Origin: Macrostomum hystrix
Taxonomy: Eukaryota; Platyhelminthes; Macrostomidae
DNA: 64,000 bases
Assembly: GCA_950097015.1 (NCBI GenBank)
Contig: CATNEN010000001.1
Coordinates: 8,303,001-8,367,000 of the forward strand
Direction of reading: 5' to 3'
Shown here: in pieces, positions 53,807 through 64,000 of the stretch
Numbering within the stretch: position 1 is the first letter of the stretch
How the letters are laid out: every line of letters starts with the position of its first letter
Position numbers and translations under genes: made by a program
The notes under the pieces: model-generated
What the model was told of the DNA's origin: nothing
The model's input: only the letters and a program-made list of their open reading frames with translations
Database searches by the model: none

Positions 53807-56553
53807 GTCTTTATCACACTGGCTCACTAGCTGGAATTGTGGCATCTGGCTGTCTTCACTCTCATGGTATAGCTAAGGGCATATGAGAACTAATCACATA
53901 GGATCAAAGGCTATGGTAAGTGCTTAAGTACATAATCATTTTTAGTGTTAGCCCAACCCAGCCCAAGATACCAACACACAATTGCTGGTTGATTGAGCTC
54001 TTAGTTTTGATAATGCATGCACAGTAGTTTGCCTTGAGCTATTGGTTTTGAGACTGCATGAGCAGTAGTTTGCCTTAAAGCTGCTGTTTATCAAATTCTC
54101 TCCTCTCCTCTTCTCCTCTCCCCCCTCCTCTTCTCCTCTCCTCTCCTCTTCTCCTCTCCCCCCTCCTCTTCTCCTCTCCTCTCCCCCCTCCTTTCCTCTG
54201 CTCTTCTTTCCTCTCCTCTTCTCTCCTGCCTTTATTCTCCTCTTCTTTTCTTGTTTCTATAAGCAATATAAGTGATCCTAGTGTACACTAGAGTTATTTG
54301 GTCTAGTACAGTTATATAACTTTGCTATGAAATTTCCTTATAATGACTATTTATTTATCAACTTTATTTTACCAGGTCTTTATCACACTGGCTCACTAGC
54401 TGGAATTGTGGCATCTGGTTGTCTTCACTCTCATGGTATAGCTAAGGGCATATGAGAACTAATCACATAGGATCAAAGGCTATGGTAAGTGCTTAAGTAC
54501 ATAATCATTTTTAGTGTTAGCCCAACCCAGCCCAAGATACCAACACACAATTGCTGGTTGATTGAGCTCTTAGTTTTGATAATGCATGCACAGTAGTTTG
54601 CCTTGAGCTATTGGTTTTGAGACTGCATGAGCAGTAGTTTGCCTTAAAGCTGCTGTTTATCAAATTCTCTCCTCTCCTATTCTCCTCTCCCCCCTCCTCT
54701 TCTCCTCTCCTCTCCTCTTCTCCTCTCCCCCCTCCTCTTCTCCTCTCCTCTCCCCCCTCCTCTCCCCCTCTCCCCTCCTTTCCTCTGCTCTTCTTTCCTC
54801 TCCTCTTCTCTCCTGCCTTTATTCTCCTCTTCTTTTCTTGTTTCTATAAGCAATATAAGTGATCCTAGTGTACACTAGAGTTATTTGGTCTAGTACAGTT
54901 ATATAACTTTGCTATGAAATTTCCTTATAATGACTATTTATTTATCAACTTTATTTTACCAGGTCTTTATCACACTGGCTCACTAGCTGGAATTGTGGCA
55001 TCTGGCTGTCTTCACTCACATGGTATAGCTAAGGGCATATGAGAACTAATCACATAGGATCAAAGGCTATGGTAAGTGCTTAAGTACATAATCATTTTTA
55101 GTGTTAGCCCAACCCAGCCCAAGATACCAACACACAATTGCTGGTTGATTGAGCTCTTAGTTTTGATAATGCATGCACAGTAGTTTGCCTTGAGCTATTG
55201 GTTTTGAGACTGCATGAGCAGTAGTTTGCCTTAAAGCTGCTGTTTATCAAATTCTCTCCTCTCCTCTTCTCCTCTCCCCCCTCCTCTTCTCCTCTCCTCT
55301 TCTCCTCTCCCCCCTCCTCTTCTCCTCTCCTCTTCTCCTCTCCCCCCTCCTCTTCTCCTCTCCTCTTCTCCTCTCCCCCCTCCTCTTCTCCTCTCCTCTC
55401 CCCCCTCCTCTCCCCCTCTCCCCTCCTTTCCTCTGCTCTTCTTTCCTCTCCTCTTCTCTCCTGCCTTTATTCTCCTCTTCTTTTCTTGTTTCTATAAGCA
55501 ATATAAGTGATCCTAGTGTACACTAGAGTTATTTGGTCTAGTACAGTTATATAACTTTGCTATGAAATTTCCTTACAATGACTATTTATTTATCAACTTT
55601 ATTTTACCAGGTCTTTATCACACTGGCTCACTAGCTGGAATTGTGGCATCTGGCGGTCTTCACTCTCATGGCATAGCTAAGGGCATATGAGAACTAATCA
55701 CATGATTAAAGGCTATGGTAAGTGCTTGAGTACATAATCATTTTTAGTGTTAGCCCAACCCAGCCCAAGATACCCAACACACAATTGCTGGTTGCTTGAG
55801 CTCTTAGTTTTGATAATGCATGCACAGTAGTTTGCCTTCAGCTATTGGTTGTGATACTGCATGAGCAGTTAGTTTGCCTTGAAACTGCTGTTTATGAAAT
55901 TCTCTCCTCTCCTCTTCTCCTCCCCCTCCTCTTCTCCTCTCCTCTCCCCCTCTCCCCTCCTTTCCTCTGCTCTTCTTTCCTCTCTTCTTTCCTCTCCTCT
56001 CCCCCCTCCTCTCCCCCTCTCCCCTCCTTTCCTCTGCTCTTCTTTCCTCTCCTCTTCTCTCCTGCCTTTATTCTCCTCTTCTCTTCTTGTTCCTACAAGC
56101 AATATAAGTGATCCTAGTGTACACTAGAGTTATTTGGTCTGGTACAGTTATATAACTTTGCTCTGAAATTTCCTTATAATGACTATTTATTTATCAACTT
56201 TATTTTACCAGGTCTTTATCATACTGGCTCACTAGCTGGAATTGTGGCTTCTGGTTGTCTTCACTCTCATGGTATAGCTAAGGGCATATGAGAACTAATC
56301 ACATATGATTAAAGGCTATGGTAAGTGCTTGAGTACAAAATCATTTCTCAGTGTTAGCCCAACCCAGCCCAAGATACCCAACACACAAATTTTTTGCTGG
56401 TTGCTTGAGCTCTCAGTTTTGATAATGCACGCACAGCAGATTGCCTTGAGCTATTGGTTTTGATACTGCATGAGCAGTTGTTTGCCTTGAAACTGCTGTT
56501 TATGAAATTCCTCTAGCTAGTGACTATTTATTTATGAACACTATTTTCCCCAG
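53807..56553 (+). repeat. tandem exon-like cassettes, set B (five full units)
   Basis: Exon-like segments bounded by ACCAG and GGTAAGTGCTT lie at 53807-53915, 54376-54484, 54963-55071, 55611-55717 and 56212-56320. A further acceptor-only relative starts at 56554. Unit length is 570-650 bp and varies with the CTCCTCTCCTCTTC tract inside each unit. Splice signals are intact in all five. Confidence 0.65.
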
Positions 56554-57962
56554 GTCTTTATAACACTAGCTAGAATTGTGGCATTGCTAGCTATCTTTAC
56601 TGAGTTATCTGATGTACTAGAGTGTACACTTGAGCTATCAGATCTTGTACATTTATGCTCAAGCCCCATACACAGTTCATACCAGCCCTGTATAATTACC
56701 TCAATTGTGGTCCTATTTAATCTAATATAGCTAACAATCCTTTATAAGCTCTTATCAGCCTTCTGCCCCTTCTTGCCTAGCTATAGATCTAAATACAAAC
56801 AGCAAACCAACTGTCTCACCTCTCACACCTAACAGGACAAGGAGAGCCTATCTAACAGGACAAGGAGTCGCAAGAATCCTAGTCTGGTGTTGAAGCTGAA
56901 TGGCCAACAATCAACAACAGCCTGTTGAGTGCCAACCAAAAAGACATGATTGACTAACTGTGAATAAACTAATCTTGTACTGAATGCCTTTATGAATATT
57001 GATTAAACTGAGGCCCTCTTTTTATCCCTAGTTGACATTTCAAAATTTGATAATATAGATAAACACAGAACTTGAGCTGCTATAAGAGACTTAAAGGTAA
57101 AAAGGTAAAAATGTGCCTTCTGTAAAAACTGTAGCTACAGTGCATAAATATTTCAGAACCTATACACAAACTTCATAAGAACACACTTTGCTGCTGTATT
57201 CACATAACATACTCTAAATACAAATGCCAACTCAAATAATTATGACATGGCTGAAATTCCTAGCAATTAAATGCTTGAAATAATAATTAGCTTTGCAAAA
57301 TAAACTTTCCCTATGTTTCGTGAAGAATTGGCAGGAAAAAATCTCATGAGTCTTTGTATTTATTTCGTCTTGTCTAATTAATTTCAGTGTCAACTTATGT
57401 TGATCGGTTTGAAATTTCACACGGGCATTAGATTAACGGAGAAGTGAAAGTGAAAGTGAAAACAAAGGTTTGCAGTGCATTGCAGTTTAAAAAGTGATTT
57501 GCTCAAGCCAAAATAAATGTGAATTCTCAAATTCTACGTTTGAGAAATATGTGATATATGAAATATGTTTATGATTTTCTAACTATTGCTGTGTGACTGG
57601 CTTTTTGAAGGACAAAAACGCTTTTTCACTGGCTGTTGTTAAGCCAAAGTGGCGTCAAGACTGACAATGCCGTAGGAAATTAGCGCTGTACATTATGAAA
57701 ATTCTAACTACAACTGTGTAATGCTGCTGCAGTTCTAAATATCAATTCGGTTTTGGTTTTCTCGCTTTTTAATTTTATAAAACAAAATATTTTTACGAAG
57801 ATCAAGCTGCTGGCTGCAGAAGTGTTCAGTCCATGGACTGGGTTACGCCATGCTGACCCTTATCTAAAAATTCTGAAGTTTGTTTTCTCAAAGGGAACAA
57901 CGACTCAGAGAACTTAAAGCCCGTCAGAACTTCAGAATAAGCCGCCTGTCCACCTGTGTTGA
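56554..57962. repeat. duplicated non-coding segment upstream of Hes-like gene B
   Basis: Counterpart of 36252-37663 with few differences. No coding region seen. Confidence 0.7.
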
Positions 57963-58089
57963 CAGTCATTTTTTAATTCACACGCTCGTTGCAACGAAGA
58001 TGATCTATCTAATTGTTTGCTTATGAAGTTTGTTTTTAGATAAGGCACATTTGGGAGAATCTAGGCTGAACATGACAGCTAAAACTGCA

Positions 58090-58190
58090 GAACATTCTAG
58101 AACATTCTGGAACGGAATTCATTTCACGAGTGAAGCGGGGATAGAGGAAAGGAAACAGGGGGTTGGCGGTGCCGGGGGTACTTATAAAAT
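58090..58190 (+). promoter_or_regulatory. heat-shock element and TATA box of Hes-like gene B
   Basis: Five alternating GAA/TTC pentamers (58090-58112) at exact 5-bp spacing and TATAAAAT at 58183-58190, 33 bp before the ATG at 58223. Same layout as in copy A. Confidence 0.75.
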
Positions 58191-58222
58191 TATAAACTCG
58201 GCCGGTCGATTTCGAAATTTCG

Positions 58223-58591
58223 ATGGAGCTCCGAATTAACAAAACACGAACCACGCGCCCAGTAGAGTTGATGGAGCATAGGAGAATCAGCAAGCAGGTG
58301 ATGGAGCAGCAGCGCAGAGCCAGAATTAATGCCAGCTTGGACAGACTCATAGAGCTGCTGCAGGCCAACAAGGTGATAAAACCGTACCGGATTAAGCGCC
58401 TAGAGAAGGCCGACATCCTGGAGCTGACTGTTAAGCTGCTGCTGAATGGCTCAGCCAAGACTCAATCTACGGCCATGAGCTTCTGCTGCAAGTCTTCGGC
58501 CTCATCAACGGTGTCGGCTTTGTCTACTGACGAAGAATCTAGCCAGTCGATGGACCAGGAGGGAGCCCAGCCTGTGTGGCGTCCTTGGTAA
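58223..58591 (+). CDS. Hes/E(spl)-like bHLH repressor, copy B
   Basis: A 122-residue protein with the same domains as copy A: bHLH residues 20-75 (VMEQQRRARINASLDRLIEL), no Orange domain, WRPW at the C-terminus. Differences are Asn6, Arg9 and Asn36; Asn36 gives the RARIN sequence usual in Hes proteins, so copy B looks closer to the ancestral form. An uninterrupted frame and preserved promoter suggest it is expressed or only recently duplicated. Likely a nuclear repressor acting through Groucho/TLE. The 3' flank passes into 25-bp arrays. Confidence 0.87.
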   Translation: MELRINKTRTTRPVELMEHRRISKQVMEQQRRARINASLDRLIELLQANKVIKPYRIKRLEKADILELTVKLLLNGSAKTQSTAMSFCCKSSASSTVSALSTDEESSQSMDQEGAQPVWRPW

Positions 58592-58679
58592 CCGGCCCCT
58601 GGCAACAGCATCCGGCATTCCAGCATAAGTCAACTTAGTGAATTAGTTTCGTCGTTTTTTTATTTAGTTGTCATGGACT

Positions 58680-60480
58680 GATTATCCCCAAACTGGGGAT
58701 CTGGGATTGTCACGAAACTGAGGATCTGGGATTGTCACGAAACTGAGAATCTGGGATTGTCACCAAACTGAGGATCTGGGATTGTCACCAAACTGAGGAT
58801 CAGGGATTGTCACCAAACTGAGGATCTGGGATAATTGTCATTAAACTGAGGATCTGGGATTGTCACGAAACTGAGGATCTGGGATTGTCCCAAACAGAGG
58901 ATCTGGGATTGTCACCAAACAGAGGTTCTGGGATTGTCACCAAACTGAGGATCTGGGATAATTGTCATTAAACTGAGCTTTAAATTTTTATATATTGTTG
59001 TATCATTGTATCGTTGTATCGTATCAATGTTGTATCATTGTTGTTGTGTTGTATCAGTGTTGTATCAATGCTTAGTTCATTTCATTGTTTGAAACTTTTT
59101 ACCTGGGGGATTATCACCAATCTGGGATTGTAACCAAACTGAGGATCTGGGATTGTCATTAAACTGAGCTTTAAATGTTTATATATTGTTGTATCATTGT
59201 ATCGTTGTATCGTATCAATGTTGTATCATTGTTGTTGTGTTGTATCAGTGTTGTATCAATGCTTAGTTCATTTCATTGTTTGAAACTTTTTACCTGGGGG
59301 ATTATCACCAATCTGGGATTGTAACCAAACTGAGGATCTGGGATTGTCATTAAACTGAGCTTTAAATGTTTATATATTGTTGTATCATTGTATCGTTGTA
59401 TCGTATCAATGTTGTATCATTGTTGTTGTGTTGTATCAGTGTTGTATCAATGCTTAGTTCATTTCATTGTTTGAAACTTTTTATCTGGGGGATTATCACC
59501 AATCTGGGATTGTCCCAAACTGAGGATCTGGGATTGTCACCAAACAGAGGATCTGGGATTGTAACCAAACTGAGGATCTGGGATAATTGTCATTAAACTG
59601 AGGATCTGGGATAATTGTCATTAAACTGAGCTTTAAATGTTTATATATTGTTGTATCATTGTATCGTTGTATCGTATCAATGTTGTATCATTGTTGTTGT
59701 GTTGTATCAGTGTTGTATCAATGCTTAGTTCATTTCATTGTTTGAAACTTTTTATCTGGGGGATTATCACCAATCTGGGATTGTCCCACACTGAGGATCT
59801 GGGATTGTCACCAAACAGAGGATCTGGGATTGTAACCAAACAGAGGTTCTGGGATTGTCACCAAACTGAGGATCTGGGATAATTGTCATTAAACTGAGCT
59901 TTAAATGTTTATATATTGTTGTATCATTGTATCGTTGTATCGTATCAATGTTGTATCATTGTTGTTGTGTTGTATCAGTGTTGTATCAATGCTTAGTTCA
60001 TTTCATTGTTTAAAACTTTTTATCTGGGGGATTATCACCAATCTGGGATTGTAACCAAACTGAGGATCTGGGATTGTCATTAAACTGAGCTTTAAATGTT
60101 TATATATTGTTGTATCATTGTATCGTTGTATCGTATCAATGTTGTATCATTCTTGTTGTGTTGTATCAGTGTTGTATCAATGCTTAGTTCATTTAATTGT
60201 TTGAAACTTTTTATCTGGGGGATTATCACCAATCTGGGATTGTCCCACACTGAGGATCTGGGATTGTCACCAAACAGAGGATCTGGGATTGTAACCAAAC
60301 AGAGGTTCTGGGATTGTCACCAAACTGAGGATCTGGGATAATTGTCATTAAACTGAGCTTTAAATGTTTATATATTGTTGTATCATTGTATCGTTGTATC
60401 GTATCAATGTTGTATCATTGTTGTTGTGTTGTATCAGTGTTGTATCAATGCTTAGTTCATTTAATTGCTTAATTTTTTTA
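58680..60480 (+). repeat. compound array: 25-bp units and 190/270-bp higher-order units
   Basis: GAGGATCTGGGATTGTCACC units alternate with a T-rich block (TATATTGTTGTATCATTG ... CAATGCTTAGTTCATTTCAT). Blocks start near 58978, 59169, 59360, 59630, 59899, 60089 and 60357, so spacing is either about 190 or about 270 bp depending on how many 25-bp units lie between. Four blocks show the same spurious open frame. Confidence 0.9.
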
Positions 60481-60664
60481 ATTAACTAATACAAACCATT
60501 AAATAAATAAATAATTAAATAAATATATGCTCTTGACTTACTTGACTTAGCGGCAGGGAGCCTCCATGACGGACGCAGCGAGGAGGCGGCCGGTGCCGCC
60601 CATATCGGAAGCTTAGACTTAGAAGCTTATCGGAATATATGCTCAGTTAAAGAGTGACTATAAG

Positions 60665-60985
60665 CATGCCAAACTTTATCGGGTCGGATTCAATTGAAAA
60701 TCTATCTAGAAATGATTTCCTACACGACTGAGTTGGTTTCTATTCTCAAATGATTTCCACTCGAACTTATTAACCTGGAAAGTCACCTAGAAAATTTTAT
60801 CTTGACTCTGACTATGTCAGTACTATATGGCTGTCGTCGGTATCCCAATAGATTTGAGCACAGTTTATCGAGTCGGATTCAATTGAAAATCTATCTAGAA
60901 ATGATTTCCTACACGACTGAGTTGGTTTCATGATTTTAAATGATTTCCACTCGAACTTATTAACCTGGAAAGTCACCTAGAAAAT
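60665..60985 (+). repeat. 195-bp TIR repeat units, truncated right end of block B
   Basis: About 1.6 units in the same orientation as 39346-39740 (CTTATTAACCTGGAAAGTCA). The similarity stops at 60985 and no GC-rich terminus follows, so block B has lost its right TIR end. Confidence 0.75.
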
Positions 60986-61617
60986 CCCGGGCTCTATGAG
61001 CAATGGGATATTGCATGCATGCGACTTTCCCAGTGCTATTTTTAGAGCAGCACATGAACAAACAGAGCTGGGAATTGCCGTTCGAGCTGAGCATGACAGC
61101 TAGGACTGATAAGAAGTTTCTAGAACGGAAATCAGCGGAGCGGGGATAGAGACGTTTTCTAGCACCGAAAATGTAAAGGAAAGACATGCGTTCACGCATG
61201 TACATGTTGGCAATAAAGCTATTTAGAAAGCAGCGAAAAGTGACGTACAGTCACACAGTTTTAAAGCTCACCAGAACTCTAGAGCAGTGTCTCGTTGGCA
61301 CATTGAGGATCTGGGATTGTCACCAAACTGAGGATCTGGGTTGTCATTAAACTGAGCTTTAAATTTTTACTTGTTGTATACCGACTGAACACATGCGGGA
61401 TGAAGGCTTAGTTCATTTCGTTGTTTCAAACATTTTAATTAACTAATACAAATCTTAAAACAAATATATGTCTATAAATATATGGTCAGTTAAAGAGTGA
61501 CTAAGCATGCCAAACTTAACTGGTGCCTACGAGAGAAATCAACTAATGCGAAACTAAAAATTTAAACTCTTTCTGTCTCAAATCTTTTCTTTGATCTCTT
61601 TCTGACTTCTCATGCCA
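60986..61617. other. Hes-unit relict without coding sequence
   Basis: 61088-61150 resembles the Hes promoter (GCATGACAGCTAGGACTG, GCGGGGATAGAG) and keeps GAA-TTC-GAA at 61113-61125 with correct 5-bp spacing. 61300-61375 and 61440-61520 are Hes 3' flank pieces (GAGGATCTGGGATTGTCACC, AAAGAGTGACTAAGCATGCC). The gene between them is gone. Confidence 0.6.
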
Positions 61618-61784
61618 TTAACCTCTTCAAACCTAAGCTCTAACGCCTACACAGTCAGTTCTGCCGGATGGCCAGCAGGACTGGCCATAGACTATTTTTG
61701 CTCGCTTCTTCACTCTCTTAACCTCCGGTAAACAAAAATAAGCCCAGACCTTCCCTATTTTCAGTCTCTTTTTCTCTCCAAAAA

Positions 61785-63527
61785 ATGGCTTTAGCCCCCA
61801 GACGCTCTTTAAGAGTTGCGGCCTTAGAAGCCAGACGCGCTCTAGGCTTGCACAGTGATTCAGAAAGCAGCTCAGACGGCGAAACGGAATCTGACAATTC
61901 TGAATTTGAAGAAGGAACTGGAGATGAAGGAATGGACGAAACACAGCAGACTCCAGAGGTTCAAGCAACGCCATGGCAAATCGTAAATGAACATACTGAT
62001 GCGATTCATGTCCAACAGCGAGAGTTTTTGGGCACCCCGGGAATCAACCCTGGCTTGAATCCGTCGGACAACATCGAAGACAACTTAAATCTTTTTTTAA
62101 CACCAGAGTTGTTTGAGCATCTGGCCCACTGGACCAACAACCGAGCTCAGCGAGCTAGACAAGAATTTGAATCTCATCAGGACGCTGAAGATCCACTCCC
62201 AGCTAAATTGAGCGCGTGGTACGACTGCACGGCAAACGAGATAATGAAGTATGTTGGCATGGTGCTCTACATGGGGCTTAACAGAAGGGTGGAATTACGG
62301 CAGTACTGGTTTATTGATGCGTTCTACGCTACTCCGTACTTTCAACTACCCTGTTGTCTGTCGCGGGATCGCTTTGCAAACATCTCATCGTTTCTGCGAT
62401 TTTACGACTGCCAATCAGAGGACGAGGAAGACGTCCTGGGGAAAATCCGACCGTTTATGAACATCCTGCAGGGCTGCTTCAAGAGTGTCTATATGCCAGA
62501 GAGAGAAGTCGCTGTTGATGAAACCCTGGTGCACTTCAGGGGACGATTCAAGTGCAAGCAGTACATACCAACCAAGCGAGCCCGCTATGGTATCAAGATG
62601 TACTGCTTGTGTGAGTCGTCAACAGGCTACCTCAGCAATTTCGAGGTTCACTCCACGTTGGAAGCGAATCAGCAAGTAGGGGTGGAGCTTAATGACGGAA
62701 CACTAACCTTTGGCGGAAGGGTTGTTGCCGAGCTCTGCCGAGAGATCTTGGGCCTGGGATACCATGTTTACTGCGACAGCTACTTCGGCTCCTTGTCCCT
62801 AGCAGAGTTCCTGGACACCAGAGGCACCCTGCTGACTGCAACAGTTAGGGCCGATCGCGGAATTCCAGCAGAGCTCAGGGACTTAAGGCTTACTGCGCCG
62901 GGCACTGCCTTCATGCGCAACGAATCCATACTCGCCGTAAAAATCACGGATAGGAAAGCCAGCGGAGTTAAGCAGCTCTATATGCTGGACTCAGCGAATG
63001 TCGCCGCAGAACATGAAGTAACACGGGTTGGACATGGTGGGCGCCAGGAACGAGTGCGGAAATCACGGTCTGTGCTGGACTACAACAAGCATATGGGTGG
63101 CGTGGACCGCCTAGATGCAACCGTGCAACCCTATAGACCTGATCGAAAGACCTTCCGCTGGTTCGTGCGCCTCGGTGTCCACATGATGTTGGTATCATGC
63201 AGGAATGCTTGGGTAGTGTACACGCGCTGTGGAGGAAAAAAGGTTTTCGGGCAGTTTCTGGACTCAGCAGTGCGACACATGATCGAATCGACCGGTCCCG
63301 GTCGTAAGAGGAAGCTTCACCTGGGTCCTGTGAGAGTCGGAACCGGGCACCTGCCAAGAAAGTTGCCGCCAACGGACAAGCAAGCTCACCCGACAAAGCG
63401 ATGCCGAGTGTGCTTCAAAGGTCAGTCTGCCAGGAAAACAGTTTTCTGCTGCCCTGAATGCGTCGGCCAGCCTGGGTTGTGTCTTGAAGGCTGTTTTGAA
63501 CGTTGGCATGCGGCGGCTGAGATGTAA
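61785..63527 (+). CDS. piggyBac-type transposase, intact
   Basis: 580 residues, single uninterrupted exon from the first ATG. Acidic N-terminus (residues 22-55). The DDE_Tnp_1_7 catalytic domain spans about 80-480, with the three catalytic aspartates in EVAVDETLVHFRGRF (D245), YHVYCDSYFGSLSLAEF (D331) and NKHMGGVDRLDATVQPYR (D441). C-terminal Cys/His-rich zinc domain at 540-575: CRVCFKG, CCPECVG, LCLEGCFERWH. Length and order match active piggyBac transposases, which cut and paste at TTAA. All motifs are present and there is no stop, so the protein could be functional or domesticated. 3' sequence after 63530 is AT-rich without other genes. Confidence 0.92.
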   Translation: MALAPRRSLRVAALEARRALGLHSDSESSSDGETESDNSEFEEGTGDEGMDETQQTPEVQATPWQIVNEHTDAIHVQQREFLGTPGINPGLNPSDNIEDNLNLFLTPELFEHLAHWTNNRAQRARQEFESHQDAEDPLPAKLSAWYDCTANEIMKYVGMVLYMGLNRRVELRQYWFIDAFYATPYFQLPCCLSRDRFANISSFLRFYDCQSEDEEDVLGKIRPFMNILQGCFKSVYMPEREVAVDETLVHFRGRFKCKQYIPTKRARYGIKMYCLCESSTGYLSNFEVHSTLEANQQVGVELNDGTLTFGGRVVAELCREILGLGYHVYCDSYFGSLSLAEFLDTRGTLLTATVRADRGIPAELRDLRLTAPGTAFMRNESILAVKITDRKASGVKQLYMLDSANVAAEHEVTRVGHGGRQERVRKSRSVLDYNKHMGGVDRLDATVQPYRPDRKTFRWFVRLGVHMMLVSCRNAWVVYTRCGGKKVFGQFLDSAVRHMIESTGPGRKRKLHLGPVRVGTGHLPRKLPPTDKQAHPTKRCRVCFKGQSARKTVFCCPECVGQPGLCLEGCFERWHAAAEM

Positions 63528-63530
63528 GGA

Positions 63531-64000
63531 TAAACAATTTTTTCTATGTTAAATACTTTCAAATCTGGAAAAGCGTACAGTCTAGGGCACACGTTTTTAG
63601 TAAACTTTTTTATATTTTGCGCATGCACACATGTAAAACCTGTTTAAAATGAAAAAAACTGCAGCAACGTTACCGCTTCATGTGTTTTTGTTCAGTTGTT
63701 TGTATATTGTTAAATGCGCGTCAAATTTTGAAATTTCTCCCACTAGAAGATGATCTCGTTTTGATTTGATCTATTTTGATTCGCCTAGACAACTGATTGT
63801 TCACAGTAGAATTTTAGACCATTTTATTACGTCTTAAAAGCTATAGTCGTATCATCTAGCATATTTATATTTTTGGAATTAAAATATGATTGTGATGAGT
63901 CTTTATCTGTAAATAGCTCGTGCATTTACTGGTAATAGCTGCGTAATGTCTCGAAATATATGGAGAAAAAAACTTTTCTTGTACATGTGTCTCCTTAATA
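63531..64000. other. AT-rich flank after the transposase
   Basis: Probably 3' UTR and internal part of the piggyBac element. No coding region; the terminal repeat was not found here. Confidence 0.5.

Larger units (their letters stand above)
51600..60665 (+). repeat. direct segmental duplication of 33280-39160
   Basis: Same order of blocks: ETS 3' flank, poly-Gln ORF, exon-like cassettes, 1.4-kb conserved segment, Hes-like gene, 25-bp arrays. Long stretches differ by few bases. Array copy numbers differ (two full cassettes in A, five in B; two T-rich blocks in A, seven in B). Confidence 0.85.
61618..64000 (+). mobile_element. piggyBac-like element (right end outside window)
   Basis: A TTAA at 61618-61621, the target site of piggyBac elements, is followed by CCTCTTCAAACC, a candidate terminal repeat. 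A short inverted pair GGCCAGCAGGACTGGCC lies at 61670-61686. The transposase gene begins 164 bp inside. No matching right end is found before 64000. Confidence 0.5.

Noticed and set aside
58978-60500. Repeated frame MFIYCCIIVSLYRINVV (also at 38785) as a membrane protein family
   Set aside because: It lies entirely in the T-rich higher-order repeat and ends in the 25-bp array; no promoter or conservation beyond the repeat itself.

Overview
This window is animal (metazoan) nuclear DNA. It holds an ETS DNA-binding domain and Hes-like bHLH genes ending in WRPW, both animal-specific signatures, together with GT-AG introns, TATA boxes and many classes of eukaryotic transposon. The species cannot be named from the sequence. 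Single-copy host genes are sparse. Most of the window is repeats, tandem arrays and fragments of mobile elements.

Layout. 1-345 holds an RPA70-like OB-fold exon (minus strand). 2.1-13.0 kb is a Helitron field: back-to-back 3'/5' Helitron ends at 2135/2136, 7117/7118 and, inverted, 12972/12971. The copies carry a 23-bp array and an 18-bp array. A small two-exon CCHC/RGG gene (9.6-10.1 kb) and a second RPA-like OB fold (10.8-11.1 kb) lie among them. 13.0-16.4 kb holds the Pif1-type helicase of an autonomous Helitron (minus, two introns). It is joined at about 16.385 kb to a BEL/Pao pol-gag fragment (16.4-18.2 kb). 18.2-18.6 kb is a broken Hes copy. 18.7-21.1 kb is a Ty3/gypsy 3' half with its LTR, followed by more 18-bp array.

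22.5-24.2 kb carries an ETS-domain gene, 24.3-26.3 kb a well-supported three-exon gene of unknown function (minus), and 28.5-30.2 kb a DUF4806-like gene (minus, partly broken). 31.08-39.97 kb is bounded by nearly identical inverted repeats of about 600 bp. The interval contains ETS 5' exons, a small poly-Gln ORF, tandem exon-like cassettes and an intact Hes-like gene with a textbook heat-shock element in its promoter. The same cargo is duplicated in direct orientation at about 51.6-60.7 kb.

40.3 kb has a tRNA-derived SINE. 41.5-44.4 kb holds decayed Polinton/Maverick genes (two capsid-region genes and a protein-primed DNA polymerase B fragment). 44.5-49.3 kb is a second, scrambled gypsy copy mixed with BEL gag-protease and an LTR-like insert. 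61.6 kb to the end holds a piggyBac-like element with an intact 580-residue transposase.

The most unusual feature is the pair of TIR-associated ETS/Hes blocks: transcription-factor cargo with conserved heat-shock elements, recently duplicated, with fragments shuffled into chimeras at 18.2, 32.3, 51.2 and 61.1 kb. No transposase for the 600-bp TIR family is visible.
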